From Prochlorococcus sp. AG-363-M17 (GTDB taxonomy: Bacteria > Cyanobacteriota > Cyanobacteriia > PCC-6307 > Cyanobiaceae), in NCBI GenBank assembly GCA_003278365.1, contig QCFS01000005.1, positions 1 to 64,000 of the forward strand: a DNA stretch of 64,000 nt, written 5' to 3'. The notes beneath the pieces are model-generated. The model worked only from the letters and a program-made list of their open reading frames with translations. It searched no databases and had not been told where the DNA came from. Positions 1 to 6,389 of the stretch are shown here, piece after piece (the first letter of the stretch is position 1; every line of letters begins with the position of its first letter). Position numbers and translations under genes: made by a program.

Positions 1-292
1 CGTCTTCACCTTGGCTGAGTCGCAGAGCATCCGCTTTGCGTTCACCACGAAACCCACGCTCTGCAAGTAGTTGCTCTTCCCACCAGCCATAGATGCAATC
101 TGGTTTTAAATCGCCGCGATGGGGATTCCTTAGTCGATCCAACAGTGCGTCACAGTTGCGTTCGGGCCCGACTAGGTCTCCAAGGACAAATAAGGCTGTA
201 ACTCCACGAGTCTTTTTTAGATCCCGTTGAATTAGGTCATAGGTCTCGAGATCTCCGCGTAGACCACTTACTAGTGCCCATCTTTCAATCAT
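1..292 (-). CDS. Metallophosphoesterase-like protein (partial, N-terminal part only)
   Basis: The gene starts with ATG at 292 and runs off the left edge of the window, so only about 97 residues are visible. The start reads MIERWALVSGLRGDLETYDL, followed by FVLGDLVGPERN and IYGWWEEQ. This is the N-terminal layout of a calcineurin-like phosphoesterase (a first D-x-H motif, then GD, then GNHD). Here the first motif is G-L-R and the third is GWWE, so most metal ligands of the family are missing; only the GD motif is kept. Its ATG overlaps the stop of the upstream phosphoesterase (ATGA at 289-292), so the two are probably translationally coupled. Catalytic activity is doubtful. The rest of the protein lies outside the window. 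Confidence 0.75.
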   Translation of the reverse strand, partial: MIERWALVSGLRGDLETYDLIQRDLKKTRGVTALFVLGDLVGPERNCDALLDRLRNPHRGDLKPDCIYGWWEEQLLAERGFRGERKADALRLSQGED

Positions 293-1104
293 CGTTCACA
301 CACATGACTTGCATCTTCGGCCTGCTCGGCGAATTCAAAGCCATGACTCAGTCGCCATGCGAAGACTTTCGGTAGCCCCGCCTCGACAATCGCTTGACAC
401 GTTCGACCAACGTCATAGGCCACCTCTTTTATCTCAACTTCATCAGTTGCATCGTTATGAATTACATAGGTGGCATTTGTACTTCCATGACGTGGCTCGC
501 CCACTGATCCAGCATTGACGATTTTGCGCATCGGCAGGGTTAGTTCTTCACCCTGATCGTTGCCATGGTCGGCGTTTTGTAAACGCACACGAATAGATCC
601 ATCTCTCAATTCACGTACATAAGGCTGGTGAGTATGCCCGCAAAACAGAATATCGGCCCCCGCTGTTTCTACTCGCTCGAGAGCTGCAAATGCATCCATG
701 TCCGGAAGAAGATACTCATGCTGACTGTTGGGACTGCCATGCACGAAGAGGAGTCGATCACGACGTAATGATGTTGGGAGGCTGGCCAAAAAACTTTTGT
801 TTTCGTCCGTTAACTGATCATCTGTCCATTGGTGGGCCAGGTGCCCACGTCTTTCTGCTAGCTGAGAAGGGTAGCTGCACTCGCAGGCATTAAGACCATC
901 GATGATATCTTCATCCCAGCAGCCCTGGCAGGTCGCTATACCACGTTTTCGTATCAGCTCAACCACTTCGTTGGGCTGGGGGCCATAGCCCACTAGATCA
1001 CCAAGACAGGTAATGGTGTCAATCCCTTGCCTATCAATGTCATTCAAGACAGCTTCCGCTGCAGGGAGATTGGCGTGTAGGCAGGAGATAATTGCGTGAT
1101 TCAT
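289..1104 (-). CDS. Calcineurin-like metallophosphoesterase with altered metal motifs
   Basis: The 271-residue protein belongs to the YfcE/MJ0936-like metallophosphoesterases. Family motifs appear in order: ISCLHAN at 6-12, CLGDLVGYGP at 33-42, GCWD at 61-64, LFVHGSP at 119-125 and CGHTHQP at 155-161. In active relatives the first is SD-x-H and the third is GNHD. Here the first Asp is Cys8 and the Asn-His pair is Cys62-Trp63, while the GD and GHTH parts are kept. This could mean a different metal, a changed reaction, or loss of activity. It lies 5 nt after the CobW-like gene and overlaps the next phosphoesterase by 4 nt, so the three form one operon behind a Zur-like box. The substrate cannot be read from the sequence. 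Confidence 0.85.
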   Translation of the reverse strand: MNHAIISCLHANLPAAEAVLNDIDRQGIDTITCLGDLVGYGPQPNEVVELIRKRGIATCQGCWDEDIIDGLNACECSYPSQLAERRGHLAHQWTDDQLTDENKSFLASLPTSLRRDRLLFVHGSPNSQHEYLLPDMDAFAALERVETAGADILFCGHTHQPYVRELRDGSIRVRLQNADHGNDQGEELTLPMRKIVNAGSVGEPRHGSTNATYVIHNDATDEVEIKEVAYDVGRTCQAIVEAGLPKVFAWRLSHGFEFAEQAEDASHVCER

Positions 1105-1109
1105 GGCGA

Positions 1110-1895
1110 TTAAGTTGAGGGAATAGCTTCTTTTTGTCGATCCCTAAGAGGCATTTGATGCATCTCAAGTACGGCATCGTTTAGTAGACAGAGGTCGATC
1201 GTTGATTGAATACGTAAGCCATCAAGATGTTTTCCTTGCACGACAAGCCCAGACAAGCTGGCAGGCCTGCCATTTGGAGCTGAAATTTCTTCAAGTGGAA
1301 GGAACTGTGAGCTTTCTTGACTCACGATCCAGTTGAAGAACATAGAGCGCCCATCTGGCAAGTTCATCAAGGCCTTAGCTCGATAGACGTCGCCATATGC
1401 TCCGTTCACTAGCTCGAACCACAAGGTATTCAGACTGGGTGGATCCCAGACGCTGGCATTAAGACTGAGGCTGAAAGATTCAAGTTTTTTGAATTCCAAT
1501 GTGTCTTTGTTTGGTAATTCAGGATCCCGACCAAAGTGGAGATGCCTGTCAGGATGAAGTTGCAAGGTTTCAAGCTGATTTTTGACGCGAGGATCCATAC
1601 CCATTAGGCCTGCCTGCTGAGGAGACTGGAACTGGGGGAGCTCAATCAATGTGAGCAGGTCACCTTGTTGAGATCTGGAGGCATGATGGGAATCCGATAG
1701 ATCTATTAGTTCAGGGAATTGATCCTTGAGAAATGCCTTATCGATTCCTGAGTCAGACACCTGCTCTAGTCCCTTAGAGGGATAGCCATCTAGTCGCAAA
1801 TATCCGCATTTGCCTTGATGGCTTCGCATTGTTTTGAGTATCCAGCTGGTTTTGCCGCAGCCTGGCGAACCCGAGATCAGCCATGTTTGGCTCAT
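1110..1895 (-). CDS. CobW/COG0523-like P-loop GTPase
   Basis: The 261-residue protein begins with a Walker A loop (GSPGCGKTS, about residues 9-17). It ends with a CobW C-terminal-like region (NGAYGDVYRAKALMNLPDGR, then LSGLVVQGKHLDGL). COG0523 proteins are metallochaperone GTPases, many induced under zinc limitation. The usual metal-binding CxCC motif is not visible, and the protein is shorter than typical members (about 300-400 residues), so it is a diverged short form. It leads an operon with two metallophosphoesterases. A Zur-like operator lies 42-58 nt upstream of its start. A role in supplying or saving zinc is inferred from family and operator. A decayed copy of the end of this gene lies at 28588-28790. 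Confidence 0.8.
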   Translation of the reverse strand: MSQTWLISGSPGCGKTSWILKTMRSHQGKCGYLRLDGYPSKGLEQVSDSGIDKAFLKDQFPELIDLSDSHHASRSQQGDLLTLIELPQFQSPQQAGLMGMDPRVKNQLETLQLHPDRHLHFGRDPELPNKDTLEFKKLESFSLSLNASVWDPPSLNTLWFELVNGAYGDVYRAKALMNLPDGRSMFFNWIVSQESSQFLPLEEISAPNGRPASLSGLVVQGKHLDGLRIQSTIDLCLLNDAVLEMHQMPLRDRQKEAIPST

Positions 1896-1936
1896 TCTTT
1901 GGACAATGACAATCGCTCTATAAAAATATCAAAAGA

Positions 1937-1953
1937 TGATAACGATAACCATT
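1937..1953 (-). promoter_or_regulatory. Zur/Fur-like operator upstream of the CobW operon
   Basis: Read on the minus strand the site is aatggttatcgttatca. The site upstream of the porin at 45819-45835 reads aatggttatcattatca, so 16 of 17 bases agree. It resembles cyanobacterial Zur boxes, which carry AT-rich TTATCA-type half-sites. It sits 42-58 nt before the CobW start, a fitting place for a repressor site. Assignment to Zur rather than Fur is inferred from the zinc-linked genes and the nearby zur-porin pair. Confidence 0.7.
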
Positions 1954-1993
1954 TTCATTGTTAAACCCTCGTTTTCTCTTCTTCCATTTCTCT

Positions 1994-2140
1994 AGTTTGA
2001 ATAAAGTTTGAATAGAAATTCTTGATTCGCTGAGATCGGTTGCTGTCACTCAAAGGGAACTTTTCATTAGCCAGTAGCTAGGTTCCTGTTGTGCCATGGG
2101 ATCTCAGCGAAAATGGGTGGTTTCAATAGAGTTTGGATAG
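1994..2140 (-). repeat. Interspersed repeat copy R1 (leader hairpin with micro-ORF)
   Basis: One of the best-preserved copies of the dispersed family. On the minus strand CGCTGAGATC (2109-2100) pairs with GATCTCAGCG (2037-2028), enclosing about 60 nt. The enclosed part holds a 15-codon ORF from 2097 to 2050 that reads MAQQEPSYWLMKSSL and stops with TGA. Both flanks carry related AAACTyTATTCAAAC-type tracts. Just downstream (1990-1962) lie the first codons of a gene B remnant (MEEEKTRV, then stop). The copy lies upstream of the Zur-like box and the CobW operon, so it may also affect their transcription. Confidence 0.75.
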
Positions 2141-2229
2141 ACCTTCGATCTCGAGGGTTTTGTTGGTTTCATTGTTGCTCAAGCAAGCCTGATTGAGAAG
2201 CGAACGATCAGCACGGGCATGATGGTGTA

Positions 2230-2562
2230 ATGACTGGATATGTTTACCTCATTCGAAACGGCGACCTGCACAAGATTGGTACGACCAAGAACCTTCAGCG
2301 GAGAATGAAGCAGCTGAAGCCAGATGAAATCATCTCTACCTTGAAAACCACCGATTTCAAATCCGTAGAGAAGCAACTGCATAGGAAATATAAGGAGGTT
2401 CGCCTGCCTCAAAGCGAATACTTTCGACTCTCTGAGCAGCAGTTGGTTGAATGCAAAAAAAGACTGACACTGCCTTTCCCATGGATGAATCTGATTTGGA
2501 TAGGAAGTGCTATTGCCCTGGCTTCTCTTGTTGGCTTTGCTCTTTATATAAATAAGCCTTGA
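2230..2562 (+). CDS. GIY-YIG / T5orf172-like small protein with C-terminal membrane anchor
   Basis: The 110-residue protein begins MTGYVYLIRNGDLHKIGTTK followed by NLQRRMKQLKPDEII. This is the core of T5orf172/MUG113-type GIY-YIG domains (GYVYLI...KIG...R...L). The rest of the domain includes FKSVEKQLHRKYKEVRL and SEYFRL. Residues 85-107 form one hydrophobic segment, so the domain is probably tethered to a membrane. GIY-YIG domains cut DNA, but small stand-alone members often have unknown roles. It is a single gene between repeat R1 and the hli gene. Confidence 0.75.
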   Translation: MTGYVYLIRNGDLHKIGTTKNLQRRMKQLKPDEIISTLKTTDFKSVEKQLHRKYKEVRLPQSEYFRLSEQQLVECKKRLTLPFPWMNLIWIGSAIALASLVGFALYINKP

Positions 2563-2803
2563 AAGTAAACCTTAAGTGGAAGAGAGTTTGAATAGACCTT
2601 TCATTGACCTAGCCGATCTAGGTAAATTCTATTCGTGAAGCTGATGCCTGACAGCTGACACCCCGAGAAAGAAATGAAACGCGATAAGTCAAGCTAATGG
2701 ATAAGGCCAGAAAGATTAATCTAAGCTGTAGGCATATTTACCCACGCCTCTTTTATTTTTCCTTTATATTTGAAAAGTTAGTTTCAACCGCCCAACTACT
2801 CTC

Positions 2804-2911
2804 ATGACTTCTGACGCAGAAAAATTCAATGGCTGGGCTGCAATGATTGGTTTCGTAGCAGCACTTGGTTCTTACGCAACAACTGGACAGATTATTCCAG
2901 GTCTTTTCTAA
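2804..2911 (+). CDS. High-light-inducible protein (Hli/Scp), 35 residues
   Basis: The short ORF encodes EKFNGWAAMIGFVAALGSYA, with the chlorophyll-binding signature ExxNGxxAMxG in a single transmembrane helix, followed by TTGQIIPGLF. Hli proteins are one-helix thylakoid relatives of plant light-harvesting proteins. They bind pigment, protect photosystems and assist their assembly, and marine picocyanobacteria carry many copies. The 35-residue length fits the shortest picocyanobacterial type. Its stop abuts the ATG of a 19-residue ORF, and a terminator follows, so the pair is a compact transcription unit. Confidence 0.9.
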   Translation: MTSDAEKFNGWAAMIGFVAALGSYATTGQIIPGLF

Positions 2912-2971
2912 ATGGAATTCAATCCATACCAGCCTTATTTGCAACGTCTTAAAAAACTTCTTGCTAGATAA
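2912..2971 (+). CDS. Tiny basic peptide downstream of hli
   Basis: This ORF starts directly after the hli stop (TAAATG) and encodes MEFNPYQPYLQRLKKLLAR. It ends 28 nt before a rho-independent terminator. The tight junction and the terminator are the only support for translation. It is amphipathic and basic, with no recognised family. It may instead be an untranslated tail of the hli mRNA. Confidence 0.4.
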   Translation: MEFNPYQPYLQRLKKLLAR

Positions 2972-2998
2972 AGCTGAAGGAAACATCGAAAAATTGAT

Positions 2999-3030
2999 CC
3001 TTGTCCCTCTTGGCAAGGGTCTTTTTTTTT
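2999..3030 (+). terminator. Rho-independent terminator after hli
   Basis: A CCTTG...CAAGG stem (2999-3003 with 3014-3018) is followed by a run of ten T at 3021-3030. It ends the hli transcription unit. Confidence 0.75.
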
Positions 3031-3042
3031 GAGTTTTCACTA

Positions 3043-3113
3043 AGAACAGCACATATCTCCGCAGACCTCTTCAATTAAGTCGTGTCGTAGGCATCGTTGT
3101 AGTTGTCGAGCTC
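3043..3113 (-). pseudogene. Fragment of small acidic gene A
   Basis: About 70 nt match the middle of gene A at 4312-4500 (the part encoding DAYDLIEEVCGDMCCS), with a short insertion near 3080-3090 that breaks the frame. Neither start nor end is kept. It lies directly downstream of the stop of the metallo-beta-lactamase gene, so it is a relic of the dispersed cassette. Confidence 0.7.
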
Positions 3114-4016
3114 CTAAATCTGTCCAGTTGAGGTTGTTCTTGCTGCATGACGCAATGTTTGTTTGAGCGCCTCGTTCCATTGTCCTGGCATGAATTGATG
3201 GGCATATCCATGCCCAGGTAGTAACCAGTGAACTTCTAGATCGAGAAGCCTTTCTACTGATTTCAATTGCTCGGTCCAATTCCACCAGCAATAATTTTTT
3301 GACGCAACTATTACTGACTTTTTGGGATCCCACCAAAGGTGATCTCCACTAAACAAAATTTGTTGTTGATCACCAAGTACAGCGACCATTGATCCTTTTG
3401 TATGCCCAGGCGTTGGAATTAACTTAAGGCTCTTTCGAAGAGCGAGAGCACCAAGTCCTATGACTTGCTTTTCTGCTTCAGGCGCTGAATCTGCATCATC
3501 TTGGTGAATCCACCTTTCACAGTTAAAAGCTTTGGTCCAATTTGCGTGATCTGCTACATCATCTCGATGAGTTAGAACTATTTGGTTAATACCACCCATC
3601 TTTTTGATTTGTTTGGCAAGTGGAGCACTCCAGCGAGGGGAGTCGATAAGAACGTTGCCTTCTGCACCATGAATTAGCCAACTGCTGGCGCCAAAACTAC
3701 GTTTTGAACTCCAACCGCAGTAATAGACATCTCCTGCAGGATGTTTGGTAACCAGTATTGGAAAAACATCAGCAGGTAAGTTTGCAGTCAAGTTTTTTGG
3801 AGCACCGATTGCTGCGACAGGACAATCGATCAGGGCCAAAAGAGCCTTCCCAACTTCTTGTTGTCCATTTGGCTGAGTGTGAACGTAAGAACTGCTCCCA
3901 GTTGGTGCAAAGTGTTCCGGGGCTATGTGCCAGCAACTACCACAATCAATGCAGCTTGAGTCCACAAAAAATGGACCAGGTGAATTATTTTTGAGACGAT
4001 CTTTTATTCGAGCCAT
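3114..4016 (-). CDS. 4Fe-4S ferredoxin / metallo-beta-lactamase fold fusion protein
   Basis: The 300-residue protein has two parts. The N-terminal ~80 residues resemble a small ferredoxin (CIDCGSC at about 22-28, later IDCPVAAIG), enough for one Fe-S cluster. The rest is a metallo-beta-lactamase hydrolase with THRDDVADH, PTPGHTKGS, LFSGDHLWW and LLPGHG, which supply the metal-binding His/Asp set. The fusion suggests a redox-linked hydrolase; relatives occur in cyanobacteria but the substrate is unknown. It is a single gene. A cassette fragment lies at its 3' end. Confidence 0.88.
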   Translation of the reverse strand: MARIKDRLKNNSPGPFFVDSSCIDCGSCWHIAPEHFAPTGSSSYVHTQPNGQQEVGKALLALIDCPVAAIGAPKNLTANLPADVFPILVTKHPAGDVYYCGWSSKRSFGASSWLIHGAEGNVLIDSPRWSAPLAKQIKKMGGINQIVLTHRDDVADHANWTKAFNCERWIHQDDADSAPEAEKQVIGLGALALRKSLKLIPTPGHTKGSMVAVLGDQQQILFSGDHLWWDPKKSVIVASKNYCWWNWTEQLKSVERLLDLEVHWLLPGHGYAHQFMPGQWNEALKQTLRHAARTTSTGQI

Positions 4017-4155
4017 AGCAATTTAATTATCTACTCAATGCATAGTGAATGGGTTAGTGAGTCATATATCCGCAGATTTATTTAAATAGTGTTAATTACT
4101 TCTTGATGAGAATACTTTTATTGGTGACTTTAGATGAGTCACGCCAATTACTTCA

Positions 4156-4287
4156 ATGCCATTCCTGTCCACTTATGCAATTGAACTAATCCGTTATTCA
4201 GCCAGATCTACTGTTAATCAAGAAAGGCAGGCGCTCGAAAAACTTTTAGATAGAGAAGAGATTGAGCTGTTTGGTTTTCCGTGTTAG
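4156..4287 (+). CDS. Small hypothetical protein (43 residues)
   Basis: The ORF reads MPFLSTYAIELIRYSARSTV and continues NQERQALEKLLDREEIELFG to FPC. Composition is protein-like, with a predicted helix around QERQALEKLLDREE. No clear Shine-Dalgarno site or family was recognised, and it could be a fragment of a larger gene. It stands alone between the ferredoxin-hydrolase gene and the A/B cassette. Confidence 0.4.
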   Translation: MPFLSTYAIELIRYSARSTVNQERQALEKLLDREEIELFGFPC

Positions 4288-4311
4288 AGACTCAATGAAG
4301 TAACGATTGAT

Positions 4312-4500
4312 TCAAGGTTCAATAAGACCATCTTTCACTTCAACAATTTCATAGTAAGGATGGTCTTCGTAGTCAGCATCTGAGCAGCACATATCTCCGC
4401 AGACCTCCTCAATTAAGTCATAGGCATCGTCGTAGTTGTCGAAATCCTGAGAGGTGATCTCGTCTTCTTCTCCATCGTGTCTGGTGATGCGATATGTCAT
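4312..4500 (-). CDS. Cassette gene A: small acidic Cys-rich protein (62 residues)
   Basis: The most complete copy of gene A. It begins MTYRITRHDGEEDEITSQDF and has the core DDAYDLIEEVCGDMCCSDAD followed by YEDHPYYEIVEVKD. Homologous copies lie at 16546-16716 and 58978-59151 (both intact), 11018-11191 (start lost) and 3043-3113 (fragment). Conserved features are the R-H-D/E start, the FDNYDDAYDL helix, the CGDMCCSDADY motif and a PYYEI end. Three clustered Cys plus many Asp/Glu could bind metal, but this is a guess. Gene B lies 12 nt upstream and the leader repeat before that, so it seems to be the last gene of a three-part cassette. Confidence 0.75.
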   Translation of the reverse strand: MTYRITRHDGEEDEITSQDFDNYDDAYDLIEEVCGDMCCSDADYEDHPYYEIVEVKDGLIEP

Positions 4501-4512
4501 TCCTTTCTTTTC

Positions 4513-4635
4513 TTAGACCTCCCAGTCGACACCATCGTCATCTTCGTCGTACTCATAATTCAGTAGAGATTTCTCACCCTTTTCTTTTTTCTCTTCTGAA
4601 TTGGTAGGAGGTATTTCTTCGTCCATTTTCACCAT
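4513..4635 (-). CDS. Cassette gene B: very acidic small protein (40 residues)
   Basis: The ORF reads MVKMDEEIPPTNSEEKKEKG and ends SLLNYEYDEDDDGVDWEV. The start at 4635 is chosen because the same MVKM start and tail recur at 14377-14499; a longer in-frame ORF extends upstream through the repeat to 4833 but is not shared. The tail Y-E-Y-D-E-D-D-D-G-V-D-W-E is the most conserved part of the family. The protein is probably disordered and negatively charged. It is followed by gene A and preceded by repeat R2. Confidence 0.65.
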   Translation of the reverse strand: MVKMDEEIPPTNSEEKKEKGEKSLLNYEYDEDDDGVDWEV

Positions 4636-4644
4636 TTCTCTATT

Positions 4645-4775
4645 TTGAATAAAGTTTGAATAGAAATTCATTATTCGCTGAGATCGGTTGCTATCAACTA
4701 AAGGGAACTTTTCATTGGCCAGTAGTTGATCTCCTTTTGTGCCATGGATTCTCAGCGATATTGCGATGTGTGGTT
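4645..4775 (-). repeat. Interspersed repeat copy R2 (leader of an intact A/B cassette)
   Basis: The stem is CGCTGAGA (4757-4750) pairing with TCTCAGCG (4684-4677). The enclosed micro-ORF at 4745-4698 reads MAQKEINYWPMKSSL and ends in TAG. It is 15 codons long like R1 and R4 but differs at several residues and in the stop codon. Gene B starts about 40 nt downstream of the stem. Confidence 0.75.
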
Positions 4776-4935
4776 GGAACCTGCTCAGGAAGGTCCCTTG
4801 TCTTGTTTCCATTATCGCTGAGCTTATGGTCATTAGCTTTGAGAAATGCTTTTGTCAGGGGAGCCTGAAGAGATGCTCGTTGGCAAGGAAATGTTCTGCA
4901 AAATCTGTCAATCTGACTTGAATTGCACTTTTTTG

Positions 4936-5214
4936 ATGGCATTGGAAACCACTGTCGTAACCTTCAAGCTAAATAAAACTTTTGCTGAGTGGGCAGCTAT
5001 TTTTGACAGTGATGAAGCCAATAAAAGGCATGCAGAGCATGGCATAAAGCCTTTATATAGAGGAGTTAACAAAGCAGACCCTCAGAAGGTGATTGTGATT
5101 CATCAGCATCAGGAAGGGGATTTAGATAAGTTCCTTGCAGCTAATGGCGATTGGATAGCTACTCATGATGTTGATATGACCAGCTTTGATCAGTCAGTTT
5201 GGACTGCTGATTAG
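4936..5214 (+). CDS. DUF3764 family protein
   Basis: The 92-residue protein begins MALETTVVTFKLNKTFAEWA and continues IFDSDEANKRHAEHGIKPLY, RGVNKADPQKVIVIHQHQEG and WIATHDVDMTS. This matches the DUF3764 family of marine picocyanobacteria, small alpha/beta proteins likely with a dimeric ferredoxin-like fold. The ATG at 4936 is preferred over an upstream ATG at 4846 because family members start just before the VTFKL strand. Function is unknown. A GC-rich hairpin at 5333-5356 may end the transcript. Confidence 0.8.
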   Translation: MALETTVVTFKLNKTFAEWAAIFDSDEANKRHAEHGIKPLYRGVNKADPQKVIVIHQHQEGDLDKFLAANGDWIATHDVDMTSFDQSVWTAD

Positions 5215-5332
5215 TTACTTAGCTAATAAAGATAAAAAGAGGTGTTTTTACTCTTGGGGTGTTGTTGTTAGTTGGCTAGAAATGAAATAGGAGTCTGAGC
5301 TCGTTGGTGAAAAAATAAGAGCTGGACTCAAA

Positions 5333-5356
5333 GGGGGACATCGAAATACGTCCCCC
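5333..5356 (+). terminator. GC-rich hairpin, possible terminator
   Basis: A perfect 7-bp stem, GGGGGAC (5333-5339) with GTCCCCC (5350-5356), has a 10-nt loop and is followed by a pyrimidine-rich stretch. It lies between the DUF3764 gene and the next ORF. Confidence 0.5.
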
Positions 5357-5372
5357 TTCTTCATGTCTAAAC

Positions 5373-5594
5373 ATGTCCTTACGTCACCCCTTGTTTCATC
5401 GAACGATTTTGGCTCTTCTTTTAGATATCCAAGAGTCAGGGTATGAACCCCCAACACTGGAGAATCGAAAAGCTTTCCAGGATGAATTAATCCAAGAACT
5501 TGAAGAAGGGATTTTGCCGATTATTGAAAAAAGCTGCTACCAAAATCCCTCAGTCACAAGAAATGATCAAGAATCAAATTGTCCTAAGTGTTGA
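5373..5594 (+). CDS. Small hypothetical protein (73 residues)
   Basis: The ORF encodes MSLRHPLFHRTILALLLDIQ, then ESGYEPPTLENRKAFQDELI and QELEEGILPIIEKSC. The first 50 residues look like a real helical domain; the tail after position 55 is less convincing. No family is recognised. It starts 17 nt after the GC-rich hairpin. Confidence 0.5.
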   Translation: MSLRHPLFHRTILALLLDIQESGYEPPTLENRKAFQDELIQELEEGILPIIEKSCYQNPSVTRNDQESNCPKC

Positions 5595-5698
5595 AGGACT
5601 CCTTCCCTGACCAAATAGAAAACAGCAAAATGTGTGGATAGTGTGTGAATGGATTTCTGAAATTCCTTTTGATCCATTCTCACCACTCAAATGCACTT

Positions 5699-5832
5699 GT
5701 TCATTAGCCAGTAGTTGATTTCAGTTATATCAAGTGATTTGGGCGAAAAAGGGCGGTTTGAATAAAGTTTGAATAGAAATTTCTGATTCGCTGAGATCGC
5801 TTGCTATCAAATTAAGGGAACTTTTCATTGGT
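5699..5832 (-). repeat. Interspersed repeat copy R3 (permuted arrangement)
   Basis: The plus strand reads attagccagtagttgatttc, then gggcgaaaaagggcggtttg, then the gaataaagtttgaatag tract, then CGCTGAGATC (5790-5799) and ttttcattgg. Compared with R1 the blocks are permuted, as if two copies were joined. The minus strand keeps an EINYWLM-encoding core but with a different end (NKCI, stop). No gene B or A follows. Confidence 0.65.
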
Positions 5833-5847
5833 AAATAAGGAAGGTTT

Positions 5848-6180
5848 TTAGACGAATCCCATCACTTTGATTTGAGTTCCAGCAGCGCTTAATTTCATCC
5901 ACCTTTTTTTATCCTCATCAGTAAAGGTCTCTACCCTTCTTGCATACACGGCATCTGCATTTAAGTCTTCGATCATTTCATAACCAAAGAAGTCCAATAA
6001 CTCTTCCTGACTGTTAAAGCAGCGATCACTCCACTCATAATTTTTATTCCCCTTCGCATTTTCATACTCATAGCACTCATAGAAATAATCAGTCCTATAC
6101 CGCTCTACTAACGCAAACTCCTTTTGCTCTTCTTCTGGGAGTTTGTCGTACACGCTCCAACCAATTATTAAGACTGGCAT
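5848..6180 (-). CDS. Hypothetical protein, last gene of a five-gene overlapping cluster (110 residues)
   Basis: The protein begins MPVLIIGWSVYDKLPEEEQK and has tyrosine-rich stretches (YRTDYFYECYEYENAKGNKN) and SQEELLDFFGYEMIEDLNAD. No family recognised. The start at 6180 is chosen because its ATG overlaps the stop of the upstream gene (TAATG), which implies coupling; a longer frame extends to 6330 but would overlap that gene fully. It closes a run of five tiny genes from 6915 to 5848. Confidence 0.7.
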   Translation of the reverse strand: MPVLIIGWSVYDKLPEEEQKEFALVERYRTDYFYECYEYENAKGNKNYEWSDRCFNSQEELLDFFGYEMIEDLNADAVYARRVETFTDEDKKRWMKLSAAGTQIKVMGFV

Positions 6181-6389
6181 TACTTGTTCAGTTGAGAGCG
6201 AAGGATTAACTGACGCTTGAGTTTCACATTCTCGCCTTTTAGTTCTTCCATCTCCTTCTGATACGTGTCGATCAAATCCAGAGTCCACTTCCAGTTTTTC
6301 TCTTTGCAGTGTGCTCTTGCTGCGTCCCAATCCATAGTCAAAACCTCAGTATCAATTGAGTCCTCTTGTCTTTTGTAGCAGGGTCTCAT
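6180..6389 (-). CDS. Small coiled-coil protein in five-gene cluster (69 residues)
   Basis: The protein reads MRPCYKRQEDSIDTEVLTMD, then WDAARAHCKEKNWKWTLDLI and DTYQKEMEELKGENVKLKRQ. The C-terminal half is a likely coiled coil. Its ATG directly follows the stop of the preceding gene (TAAATG at 6392-6387), supporting this start, although Met19 before WDAARAH is an alternative. Function unknown. Confidence 0.65.
   Translation of the reverse strand: MRPCYKRQEDSIDTEVLTMDWDAARAHCKEKNWKWTLDLIDTYQKEMEELKGENVKLKRQLILRSQLNK

Noticed and set aside
4513-4833. A 106-codon frame extending gene B upstream through the repeat
   Set aside because: The extension is not shared by other B copies, whose similarity begins at MVKM; it passes through the hairpin repeat and is probably chance.
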